15,153 nt of DNA from Fomitopsis serialis (lineage: Eukaryota; Basidiomycota; Agaricomycetes; Polyporales; Fomitopsidaceae), in the NCBI RefSeq assembly GCF_022376445.1, contig NW_025955675.1, forward strand, positions 1-15,153, read 5' to 3'. The position numbers were made by a program, and so were the translations under genes. Position 1 is the stretch's first letter, and each line of letters starts with the position of its first letter. Shown piece by piece: positions 6,424 to 13,505 of the stretch. The notes beneath the pieces are model-generated. The model did no database searches, was not told the DNA's origin, and worked only from the letters and a program-made list of their open reading frames with translations.

Positions 6424-9363
6424 TCAGAGGACTGGAAGTGGGTTATCGTCTTCGTGGTTGAAGTCGATGCGGACAACTCCAATGCGATGCTTTGTCTTAT
6501 ACTCCAACAGGAGATCATCTGATGTTCCGGTTAGGTTCCGTTCCGGTATCCATTCGTTGGCTGACGAAGGATAACCGCGCCATGACACATAGTACTGTCT
6601 CCGACTGGAACTTCCTCGGTGATTGATAATTTGCTCCACTTCGTATTCTTCTTCTCCGTCGATAAGGTCAGGTGGTGGCATCGTGTGATTGGGACCGTGA
6701 GTGTCCGTCGTTCTATATGGGGAAAGAAGACCGGCGTGGAAGACGGGATGGATTCGCCATTGCTTTGGTAGCGCTAGCCTGTAGACTCCGCGTCCCATGA
6801 CTTCCGTGATTGCAAATGGTCCTTCCCTTTTAGGCGAAAGTTTCCGGGATGGATAAGGGAGATGAAGGTTCTTCGAGTCTAGCCAGACCTTCTGTCCTTT
6901 CTGAAACGTCGGTGATCCCTTGCGGATACGGTCTTCTACCATGCGTTGTGCGAGTTCCATCGTGGCTTCGGCTTCTTTCCGAACTTGTTGCAGGTTGTTT
7001 AGTCGTTCTTCGACTGAGGGAATGTTCGTGGGTTCGTGAACGGCTGGGATGGAGCGAGGTTCGTATCCCATCATTGCGTAGAACGGGGACATCTTGATCG
7101 TAGAATGCTTCCTAGAGTTATGTGCAAACTCGGCGTCGGGAAGCATTGATGCCCAGGTTTCAGGATTGTTCGCGCAGAGGATACGAAGGTAGACCTCGAG
7201 TTCTTGATTTGCTCGTTCCGTTTGTCCGTCCGTCTGAGGGTGGTACGCCGTAGAGATTCGTTGGTCAATCTGAAGGATTTTGCACAGTTCTCGCATGACT
7301 CTAGATGCGAATTGGGGTCCTCGGTCAGAGATCATGTGATCTGGGAGTCCAAATCGTCGGTAAACCGTGTCGTGTAGCATGCGAGCAGTGTCTGCGGCGT
7401 CTTCAGATTCGGTGCAAGGCGTATAAATTACCCCCTTCGTAGAGTCGTGGTCCACAACGACTAAGCAAGAGTCGTATCCCTCCGGAGTGGGCGGAAGGTG
7501 TGTGATGTAGTCCATCGTAATCGTCGACATAGGGCGGGTGGGAAGCGAAGCGGGGATAGGGTAGAGCGGGACCTTCGTGGGATGCGTGTTCAGTTTCATC
7601 TGCTGGCAGGGTGCACATCCTTTGACGTATTCCGAGATTGAGTGTGTCATTCCAGGCCACCAGTAGCCTCGTTGTACGAGAACTTTGGTGCCGTCGATAC
7701 CGGGGTGTCCTGCTGCCGGAAGATCGTGGTGTAAACGAATGATGCGTCTTCGTAGATTTTCATCAGGAGGAACATAGACTTTGCCTCGGTACCAGACAAG
7801 TTGTCCATCAGTTGCCCAGTCTTCGAGTGACGTGCGCGCGGGCGGTGGTCCCTTTCCAAGGAGCGCATCAAGTGCCTCCCGAATCATGGGGTCTACGTCG
7901 TGGGCGGCGGTGATCTGGTCCTTCAGTGTGATATTGACGGCTCGAGCGAAGACGGAGGATGGTAACATGACCAGTTCATCATTATCTTCTGATCCGTCGT
8001 CGTGATCATGTCGTCGTGATAGAGCATCAGCAACAGTCATCTGCGATCCTGGGACGTGTTGCAGTTCGTAGTCGTATTCAGAAAGTTGAAGGAGCCATCG
8101 TGCCTGTCGTCGATTAAGCTTTTGGGCTTTCTTCCAGTACGTGAGGTTACGATGATCGGATCGAATGGCCAACGTGTGTGGGGAACCAAGCAGGTACTGC
8201 TGCCATGCGTCAAGACCACGTATGATCGCTAGCAGTTCGCGGTCATAGATTTCGTAGTTTCGTTCGGCGGGGTTCAAGGATTGCGAAAAGAAACTGCACG
8301 GGTGCAGTTCATCATTGGCGTCCTTTTGCAACAGTGCACCGCCGACTGCGAACTTCGAAGAATCACATTCGAGAATGAACGGTTTGGCTTCGTCTGGCAT
8401 GATGAGGACCGGAGCTTTGGTAAACTCATCTTTCAGGTCCTCGAATGCTGTCTGTTGTTCCGCGTTCCAGTGCCAAGTGATGTTCTTCTTAGTGAGATCG
8501 ACGAGCGGGCGTACTCGGTCAGAGAAGTGGTGAATAAACTTCCTGTAGAAGTTGGCAAATCCGACGAAGGATCGTACATGTTTGACACATGTCGGGACGG
8601 GCCAGTGCGTGATGCCGTTGACTTTGATCGGGTCCATGCCTATGTGTCCGGGTCGGATGATCATGCCTAAGAATTCCACTTCTTCTACGTCGAAGAAACA
8701 TTTCTCGGGTTTGAGATAGAGGTCGTGTTCCTTCAGGCGTGCAATGACTCGTCGTGTTCGTTCATGGTGATCGTCGAGGTTGGCCGAGTAGATGAGGATG
8801 TCGTCCATATAAATCACCATCCAACCTTCTTCAAGCATGTCGGCGAAGATGACATTCATCATTCGCTGGAAGGTGGACGGCGAGTTACATAGACCAAAGA
8901 ACATGACCGTAGGTTCGAAGAGTCGAGGAGGACCGCCATCAGTACCGGGTACTGCGAACGCAGCTTTCCATTCGTCTCCCTCTTTTACACGGACGTTGTT
9001 GTAGCCGGCACGAAGATCCATCTTGGTAAAGATCTTTGCGTGCTTGAATTTGTCCATGAGATCTGAGATGAGGGGGAGAGGATAGCGATCCTTGACCGTG
9101 TTTTCGTTCAGCTTCCGGTAGTCCTGACAGGGTCTCCAAGTGCCATCCTTCTTTGCAACGAAGAAGAACGGGCTTGCCATCGGAGATTTAGACGGTCGGA
9201 TGTACCCTTTGGATTCGTTTTCCTTGATGAACTTATCAAGTTCTATCCGTTGTGCTGGATTCAGAGGATAGATCTGCGTCTTAAGCTCCGTGAAATCCGG
9301 TTTCAGGTTGATCTCATGGTCATATTCCGTATGCTCGGGAAGTCGAGCTGCCGTGCCTTTGTC
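6424..9363 (-). CDS. pol: Pol: reverse transcriptase, RNase H, integrase, chromodomain
   Basis: The coding frame extends upstream of its first ATG (9180) to about 9363, covering LPEHTEYDHEINLK and GYIRPSKSPMASPFFF, conserved at the RT N-terminus. Numbering from the Met at 9180: RT catalytic D55 (TKMDLRAGY) and YMDD 124-127; RNase H D273, E315, D342 and D385; integrase zinc finger H484/485-H492-C522-C525; integrase D557, D619 and E655, the last two with DDX35E spacing; a GPF-like segment before the end; and a chromodomain at about 845-890 (YYVSWRGYPSSANEWIPERN). It copies element RNA into DNA, and the integrase inserts it, with the chromodomain likely steering it to modified histones. All visible catalytic residues are present. 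About six extra residues (around VPGTDGGPP, 77-85) lie before LFEPTVMFFG compared with common family members. Upstream the frame is separated from the protease by probable indels. Confidence 0.92.
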   Translation of the reverse strand, partial: DKGTAARLPEHTEYDHEINLKPDFTELKTQIYPLNPAQRIELDKFIKENESKGYIRPSKSPMASPFFFVAKKDGTWRPCQDYRKLNENTVKDRYPLPLISDLMDKFKHAKIFTKMDLRAGYNNVRVKEGDEWKAAFAVPGTDGGPPRLFEPTVMFFGLCNSPSTFQRMMNVIFADMLEEGWMVIYMDDILIYSANLDDHHERTRRVIARLKEHDLYLKPEKCFFDVEEVEFLGMIIRPGHIGMDPIKVNGITHWPVPTCVKHVRSFVGFANFYRKFIHHFSDRVRPLVDLTKKNITWHWNAEQQTAFEDLKDEFTKAPVLIMPDEAKPFILECDSSKFAVGGALLQKDANDELHPCSFFSQSLNPAERNYEIYDRELLAIIRGLDAWQQYLLGSPHTLAIRSDHRNLTYWKKAQKLNRRQARWLLQLSEYDYELQHVPGSQMTVADALSRRHDHDDGSEDNDELVMLPSSVFARAVNITLKDQITAAHDVDPMIREALDALLGKGPPPARTSLEDWATDGQLVWYRGKVYVPPDENLRRRIIRLHHDLPAAGHPGIDGTKVLVQRGYWWPGMTHSISEYVKGCAPCQQMKLNTHPTKVPLYPIPASLPTRPMSTITMDYITHLPPTPEGYDSCLVVVDHDSTKGVIYTPCTESEDAADTARMLHDTVYRRFGLPDHMISDRGPQFASRVMRELCKILQIDQRISTAYHPQTDGQTERANQELEVYLRILCANNPETWASMLPDAEFAHNSRKHSTIKMSPFYAMMGYEPRSIPAVHEPTNIPSVEERLNNLQQVRKEAEATMELAQRMVEDRIRKGSPTFQKGQKVWLDSKNLHLPYPSRKLSPKREGPFAITEVMGRGVYRLALPKQWRIHPVFHAGLLSPYRTTDTHGPNHTMPPPDLIDGEEEYEVEQIINHRGSSSRRQYYVSWRGYPSSANEWIPERNLTGTSDDLLLEYKTKHRIGVVRIDFNHEDDNPLPVL

Positions 9364-10279
9364 AAGACCGATAGGAACTCGTGAAGGTATTTGGTACCAT
9401 TTCCTTCAGTTCCTTCGGTTTATCGTCCTTGTGACTGGCAGCGGCTAGCTCAGTAGCGGTAGTTACGTGACCAATAGAAAACGCGGCTGGGATGATCCTT
9501 CCAGTCGTGGTACGGATGAAGCGATTGACGGAGTGCGGGGAGGGTGTGCTTGTGTCCAGGACATGTTCCTGGGTGAGGGGAACTTCCTGCGATGTCGTCA
9601 TGTATACCATAGGTTCTCCTTTGACGTAGGACATCAGCACTTCGTCATTTGCTACGTCCGTCATCATGGCTCGAAGTTCAACTTCTGGGTCGAAGTCCTC
9701 TTCTATAGTCTTGGGAGCGATGTCAGGAATGGTTTCGTGTTCGAATTCTGGATCGGGAATTTCTTCTATCGTGGCGTGCAGGGATTCTGTTTTGACGGTA
9801 CGAATAGCAGGCTCAGCTTGCTGTAGCTGGGCTTGCGTTGGTGGGTCGGGGAATCGGAAGATGCTTTTCTTCCAGTCAATGCGTGGGTTCTCCCTCTTCA
9901 ACCAGTTGTAACCAAGGATTAAGTCCTGCTTGCCGATGCTGGCGACATATGCGGTGGTTACGCGCATGGTGTCATTCCATCGGTAGCGTAGGAATACTTT
10001 TTCTTCGATGGTTTTGACTTGGTTAGGGGTCCCGTCTACGTTGAAAACGGGGATTGGTCGTCGGAGTCGTTTGGTTCCTAGTCGTAGTCGGATGACTAGG
10101 CGGGGGTGTATGAATACTGCCATGGCTCCACTGTCCACGAGAGCATTCACTTCGGTGTCGGCGTCTTTTCCTTTCACGAATACGGGTAGGTGCAAAGATT
10201 CTGATTCTTCTATGCCGTATTGTACATGTGAGACGGTAAAGTTCGTGGGTTCGCACTGCGCTGAGTCGTGGAACCCTCC
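9362..10279 (-). CDS. Aspartic protease part of Pol, split from RT by indels
   Basis: The retropepsin-like signature is ALVDSGAMAVFI (Asp at 10135-10133), followed by a beta-rich domain through LILGYNWLKRENPRIDW, the usual second conserved block of Ty3 proteases. An acidic linker leads toward RT. There is no ATG at the start: the frame stays open back across the gag stop codon (10279-10281) in the -1 frame relative to gag, so expression by -1 recoding at the gag end is likely. The frame ends at a TGA at 9362. RT homology resumes in another frame at about 9363, and a short intermediate frame (HEFLSV) lies between about 9382 and 9364. This fits two single-base losses, near 9382 and 9363, in an originally continuous protease-RT frame. 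Confidence 0.8.
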   Translation of the reverse strand, partial: GGFHDSAQCEPTNFTVSHVQYGIEESESLHLPVFVKGKDADTEVNALVDSGAMAVFIHPRLVIRLRLGTKRLRRPIPVFNVDGTPNQVKTIEEKVFLRYRWNDTMRVTTAYVASIGKQDLILGYNWLKRENPRIDWKKSIFRFPDPPTQAQLQQAEPAIRTVKTESLHATIEEIPDPEFEHETIPDIAPKTIEEDFDPEVELRAMMTDVANDEVLMSYVKGEPMVYMTTSQEVPLTQEHVLDTSTPSPHSVNRFIRTTTGRIIPAAFSIGHVTTATELAAASHKDDKPKELKEMVPNTFTSSYRS

Positions 10280-10286
10280 TAAAAAT
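10279..10286 (-). promoter_or_regulatory. Possible -1 recoding site at the gag stop
   Basis: On the minus strand gag ends GAT TTT TAG, a run of five T directly before the stop. A slip by one base back on TTT leads into the frame TTA GGA GGG, which continues open into the protease. The site is not a textbook X-XXY-YYZ heptamer in the gag frame, so single-tRNA slippage is the most that can be suggested. Confidence 0.35.
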
Positions 10287-11073
10287 CCGCTCCGAGCTGC
10301 TCGAAGACGGACTGCTTTTCCTCGGCCTTCAGTTCTGCGAAGAGCTCGCGGATCGTCTTTGATCGCGGGGCCGGGGGAGGTGCGGTGTATTGTGCGGGAC
10401 GATAAGCGGCTGGCTGTGGTACTTTGCCATTGCGGTGGTCAATGGAGCGGTGACCCTTCTGGTGGCACACGAAGCAAAGGCCTTCCTTCATATGTCGGTC
10501 TCGGTCCGCCTGGGACATGCGGTTGGACGTGATAGCGTCGATGTCCATGGGCTCGTCGAGTCGACCGCTCGTCCTGGGTGCCTGTCCACCGTGGGGTCGA
10601 TCGACATATTCGCCGTAGGATGCGTGTTTCTGGGCGACGTCATACCAGTCCGACATCTTCTCCATTGTCCTGTCGGTTCCGAGCATCTTTCGAAGTAGCT
10701 CGGGTCGGACCGCACGGCGGAAACGGTTAGAGAGTAGGTTGTAGTCGTTTGCAACCCTGGTAGCTCCTGTTCCGGTAGCATCCCGGAACTTGGCTCGTGC
10801 CGCGGCCGTCTTGAATTTGTGTACGAACTCGTGCGTCGACATCTTTCCTTGGGTGAGATTGTCGAAGTCGGTGATGGCTTTGTCGAGGTGCTCATAGACG
10901 GGGAATGACGACGTGAGAGCGGTTACGAAGTCCTTCCAGGTCGGGTACATGACCTGGTTGCTTGCACGCTTCTCATTCTGTTCCTCGTAGAACAGAGTAC
11001 GCCATCCTTTGGCCTTCCCGTCGAGCTTGGAGACGAGCCTAATGAGTGGGAAATCACGTTTCGAACGGTCCAC
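10279..11073 (-). CDS. gag: Gag, N-terminally truncated, with atypical CCHH zinc knuckle
   Basis: 264 codons as read from a GTG; there is no ATG start. It begins in the middle of the capsid-like domain (FPLIRLVSKLDGKAKGW, then TWKDFVTALTSSFPV and FVHKFKTAAARAKFRD, the usual retrotransposon Gag pattern). A linker with EPMDIDA precedes a zinc knuckle CFVCHQKGHRSIDH (residues 200-213), in which the fourth ligand is His instead of the usual Cys. A basic/Pro-rich stretch and a helical tail (FAELKAEEKQSVFEQLGADF) follow. Gag forms the particle and binds RNA. The N-terminal part is missing, probably some 60-100 residues judged from typical family length. The frame runs upstream into the inverted duplication around 11075-11141 without a recognisable start. 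Confidence 0.8.
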   Translation of the reverse strand: MDRSKRDFPLIRLVSKLDGKAKGWRTLFYEEQNEKRASNQVMYPTWKDFVTALTSSFPVYEHLDKAITDFDNLTQGKMSTHEFVHKFKTAAARAKFRDATGTGATRVANDYNLLSNRFRRAVRPELLRKMLGTDRTMEKMSDWYDVAQKHASYGEYVDRPHGGQAPRTSGRLDEPMDIDAITSNRMSQADRDRHMKEGLCFVCHQKGHRSIDHRNGKVPQPAAYRPAQYTAPPPAPRSKTIRELFAELKAEEKQSVFEQLGADF

Positions 11074-11097
11074 CCGGAGTGCATTTGGCCCGTTTGT

Positions 11098-11141
11098 AAC
11101 GGTGGACCCGGGCTCGGCCGGAGCACTCCGGGTCCACCGTT
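11098..11141. repeat. Hairpin: 14-bp perfect inverted repeat at the element/array junction
   Basis: AACGGTGGACCCGG (11098-11111) pairs perfectly with CCGGGTCCACCGTT (11128-11141), with a 16-nt loop that itself holds GCTC/GAGC. The segment 11123-11142 is also an 18-of-20 inverted copy of 11063-11082 inside gag. This marks the point where the chromovirus ends and the array flank starts. Confidence 0.75.
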
Positions 11142-11194
11142 CGGAGCGGCCGCCGGCAGCAACGAACCGGCCGGAGGGAGGGTGGTGGTTAGGA

Positions 11195-11834
11195 ATGGTC
11201 CGGCCGGCCTGTGGTGTAACGTTCCGGCCGGACCTCAGGCGAACGACCCGGCCGGAGGCCTCGAAAAAAATAGGCTTTCTACGGTCCGGCCGGACACAGA
11301 CCCAGCGTTCCGGCCGGACCCCTTGTCAACGACCCGGCCGGAGGCCTCGAAAAAAATAGGCTTTCTACGGTCCGGCCGGACACAGACCCAGCGTTCCGGC
11401 CGGACCCCTTGTCAACGACCCGGCCGGAGGCCTCGAAAAAAATAGGCTTTCTACGGTCCGGCCGGACACAGACCCAGCGTTCCGGCCGGACCCCTTGTCA
11501 ACGACCCGGCCGGAGGCCTCGAAAAAAATAGGCTTCCTACGGTCCGGCCGGACACAGACCCAGCGTTCCGGCCGCGACCAGGTCAACGTCCCGGCCGGAG
11601 GCCTCGAAAAATATAGGCTTCCTACGGTCCGGCCGGACACAGACCCAGCGTTCCGGCCGGCAACCAGGTCAACGTCCCGGCCGGAGGCCTCGAAAAATAT
11701 AGGCTTCCTACGGTCCGGCCGGATGCATACCCAACGTTCCGGCCGGCAACCAGGTCAACGTTCCGGCCGGAGGCCTCAAAAGAAATAGGCTTCCTACGGT
11801 CCGGCCGGGGCTCATATCAATGATCCTGCCGGCC
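11195..11834. repeat. 86-bp tandem array with three CCGGCCGG palindromes per unit
   Basis: Seven units begin at 11195 (diverged), 11281, 11367, 11453, 11539 (85 bp), 11624 and 11710, followed by a partial unit at 11796-11834. A partial unit tail also lies at about 11163-11194. Each unit holds three CCGGCCGG cores at unit positions 6, 30 and 54, so spacings run 24, 24 and 38. The longer interval contains GGCCTCG, an A-tract of about 5-7 and TAGGCTT. Units 2-4 are nearly identical and the outer ones diverge, typical of unequal exchange in the centre of an array. ORFs that run through it (repeats of GFLRSGRTQTQRSGR) are artefacts of a near-multiple-of-three period. Confidence 0.93.
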
Positions 11835-12060
11835 AAATCGGCACCAGAATTGTTAAGGGCAATCATCCAGACAACGTGACATCACATGAGATGGCGCATG
11901 CATGAACCAGCACCTAGCCGGGGTCACTTGAGCACTGACAACATCACATGCCTACAAACATGAGGCAAACACATGGTCACCACATGTTGCCCATCAGGTC
12001 CTCCACATCGTGCAAACTTGTTGCGCAACTCTTCTCCAATCCCCCCCCCCACTCTCCAAC
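11835..12060 (+). promoter_or_regulatory. Upstream region of the dioxygenase gene with clustered CACATG words
   Basis: No gene is seen. CACATG (an E-box, CANNTG) occurs at 11883, 11945, 11970 and 11981, with CACTTG at 11925. ACATCACATG occurs twice (11879 and 11941). A C10 run at about 12041-12050 and CT-rich sequence precede the ATG at 12061. No TATA box is evident. Confidence 0.4.
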
Positions 12061-13259
12061 ATGACTACCGCACAGATCAGCACCCAATTTCGTTCCTACC
12101 TGAAGGGGACATATTTACACTGGCTGTCTCGCATGCAGGAGGGCCAGGCGATGAAGCCCGAGCCACTTCCAGGTCTCTTCCTGGATGTGTATATGATACG
12201 CCAGGCGACGAATGCTGGCAAGATGTTAGCTCAGGCTTATTGTAACCGAAGTGAGCTTCCATTGACCGCCATCGTAAGCTTGGCTAACACTCCACTTGGA
12301 GGGAGCGTTGAATGGGACGCATTGACTTATCCGATGACAACACCGAGCGATGAAGAAGCCGAGAACGTACAGTACGAGGCGTGCAAGGAGCCTGCGACCA
12401 TCGAGGATAGCGCCGGCCGGATTCTTTTGTGGCATCTCCCCGGCGTAATCACACCGTACTACCAGGTATGCGAGATCGCCCGGCAGACATCACACGGTTG
12501 TTAACAATCAAGCAGCAGTTCATATGGGACACCGCAGGTCAACTGGAACCGCTGTTCCTCCGCTACCCCCCTACCACCACCGAGAAGTGGAGACAAGATA
12601 TCAACAACTACCGCAATGCGGATGAATGTCCAATCTTCCCGCCGTCGTGCTTGTCTGCCTCGCCCGGCTGGTTTCAGCAGGGTCATACGGTGGGCATCCA
12701 TGGCGTACTGATCATCATATGTTGTATTAATCCGCAACAGGGTACTACAGGTCCACCCCAGGTATCGCGGCTGCTGAGGGAACCGACCTCGCTCGCCCGA
12801 CCGTGGCTCTCGGCGATGGAGCACCCCCATATCATCCTCTCGGCGATGCTCGAGATACTCCATCCGGACCTCTATGCAAGTGGCGTGGCGTCGATCAATG
12901 CACTGCGCAACGACCCGGACCGCGCTAGCGTCGCCGAGATATGGAACACGCCATTCAACGCCTTATCGGTGATTGCCAACCGGGCCAGTCCACTTCACCG
13001 AGACGTACTCTCGGCGAAGCACTGGTACGATATGATTCTCACGCTCGGCGGAGACAAGACCTTGCATATGGAGTATCCTACTTTGGGAATGAAGATGCCA
13101 TACTACAGTGGCACTATGGAGGTATTTTCTGGCTGTCGCATACCTCATGCCGTACGGCAATCGACCCAGGAGCGCTTGTGCTTATCTTACTATATGCGTG
13201 AGGCGGTACATGCATGGACAAACGCTCCCCCGGCGGATTGGCGGATGGACTCGGAGTAG
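12061..13259 (+). CDS. TET/JBP-like 2OG-Fe(II) dioxygenase of the basidiomycete expansion
   Basis: Model: join(12061..12465, 12513..12689, 12741..13259), 366 aa. Intron 1 is GTATGC...AACAATCAAG (47 nt, phase 0, branch-like TTAAC) and changes frame correctly. Intron 2 is GTGGGC...CGCAACAG (51 nt, phase 0); without it the frame stays open but gains hydrophobic residues foreign to the family. The start ATG follows CCAAC. Features: N-terminal helical region; ILLWHLPGVITPYYQ just before intron 1; the core domain with WNTPFNALSVIANRASPLHRD, where H280 and D282 form the HxD iron motif; distal His330 in CRIPHAV; and Arg339 in RLCLSYYMREAVH for the oxoglutarate carboxylate. This order matches the mushroom TET/JBP proteins thought to oxidise methylated bases in DNA and often found near KDZ transposons. 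No KDZ transposase is visible here. All key residues are present, so it may be active; substrate unproven. Confidence 0.82.
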
Positions 13260-13505
13260 CTGTATAACCTTACACTGTGTTTACAATATATATGGAACTG
13301 TTGATGTGCTCGGCGGTTTCATCTTCACCATAACTGTACAGGTATAGCAGACAGTCTGGCCTAGCCAGCTGCCTTGCTGCCCAATCGTTCTGCCGGTGTT
13401 TGATTCGGCCGGCCGGTGCACATAAGAACATCAAAGCCTTCCCTGTCATATCACGAGATGTAAATACCGGTGCCAACACGACTGTACACTAATGGGACAT
13501 CCCGA
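13260..13505. other. Convergent intergenic region
   Basis: About 250 bases between two convergent stop codons, presumably holding both 3' UTRs. It contains CGGCCGGCCGG near 13406. No gene is seen. Confidence 0.5.

Larger units (their letters stand above)
4140..11097 (-). mobile_element. Ty3/gypsy chromovirus, 5'-truncated, with extra ORF after pol
   Basis: The minus-strand order is gag (C-terminal part) - PR - RT - RNase H - IN - chromodomain - extra ORF - polypurine tract - 3' LTR. The pol order with IN after RNase H and a chromodomain at the end defines the Ty3/gypsy chromovirus class. The 3' LTR is 4140-4576. There is no matching LTR, and no second GTAACA-ended block, upstream of gag. Gag lacks its N-terminal portion, and homology stops within about 20 bases of an inverted duplication at 11063-11142, next to a tandem array. 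PR and RT reading frames are separated by two probable one-base losses. The copy is therefore not autonomous as read, although pol domains keep all visible catalytic residues, suggesting recent decay or assembly indels. Confidence 0.85.

Noticed and set aside
11182..11788. ORFs running through the tandem array on both strands
   Set aside because: They are simple translations of the 86-bp unit with a repeating peptide and no independent start context or coding signal.
11195..11834. CRISPR array
   Set aside because: The units are tandem with no unique spacers, the context is eukaryotic, and no cas-like genes exist.
11835..12060. Search for a 5' LTR copy beyond gag
   Set aside because: No stretch from 11100 to 12060 shows the LTR ends or the TATATATA context of the 3' LTR, so the element is treated as 5'-truncated.
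12010..12060. Upstream extension of the dioxygenase frame to 12010
   Set aside because: It starts at GTG and crosses a poly-C leader; the ATG at 12061 has good context and begins family-like sequence.
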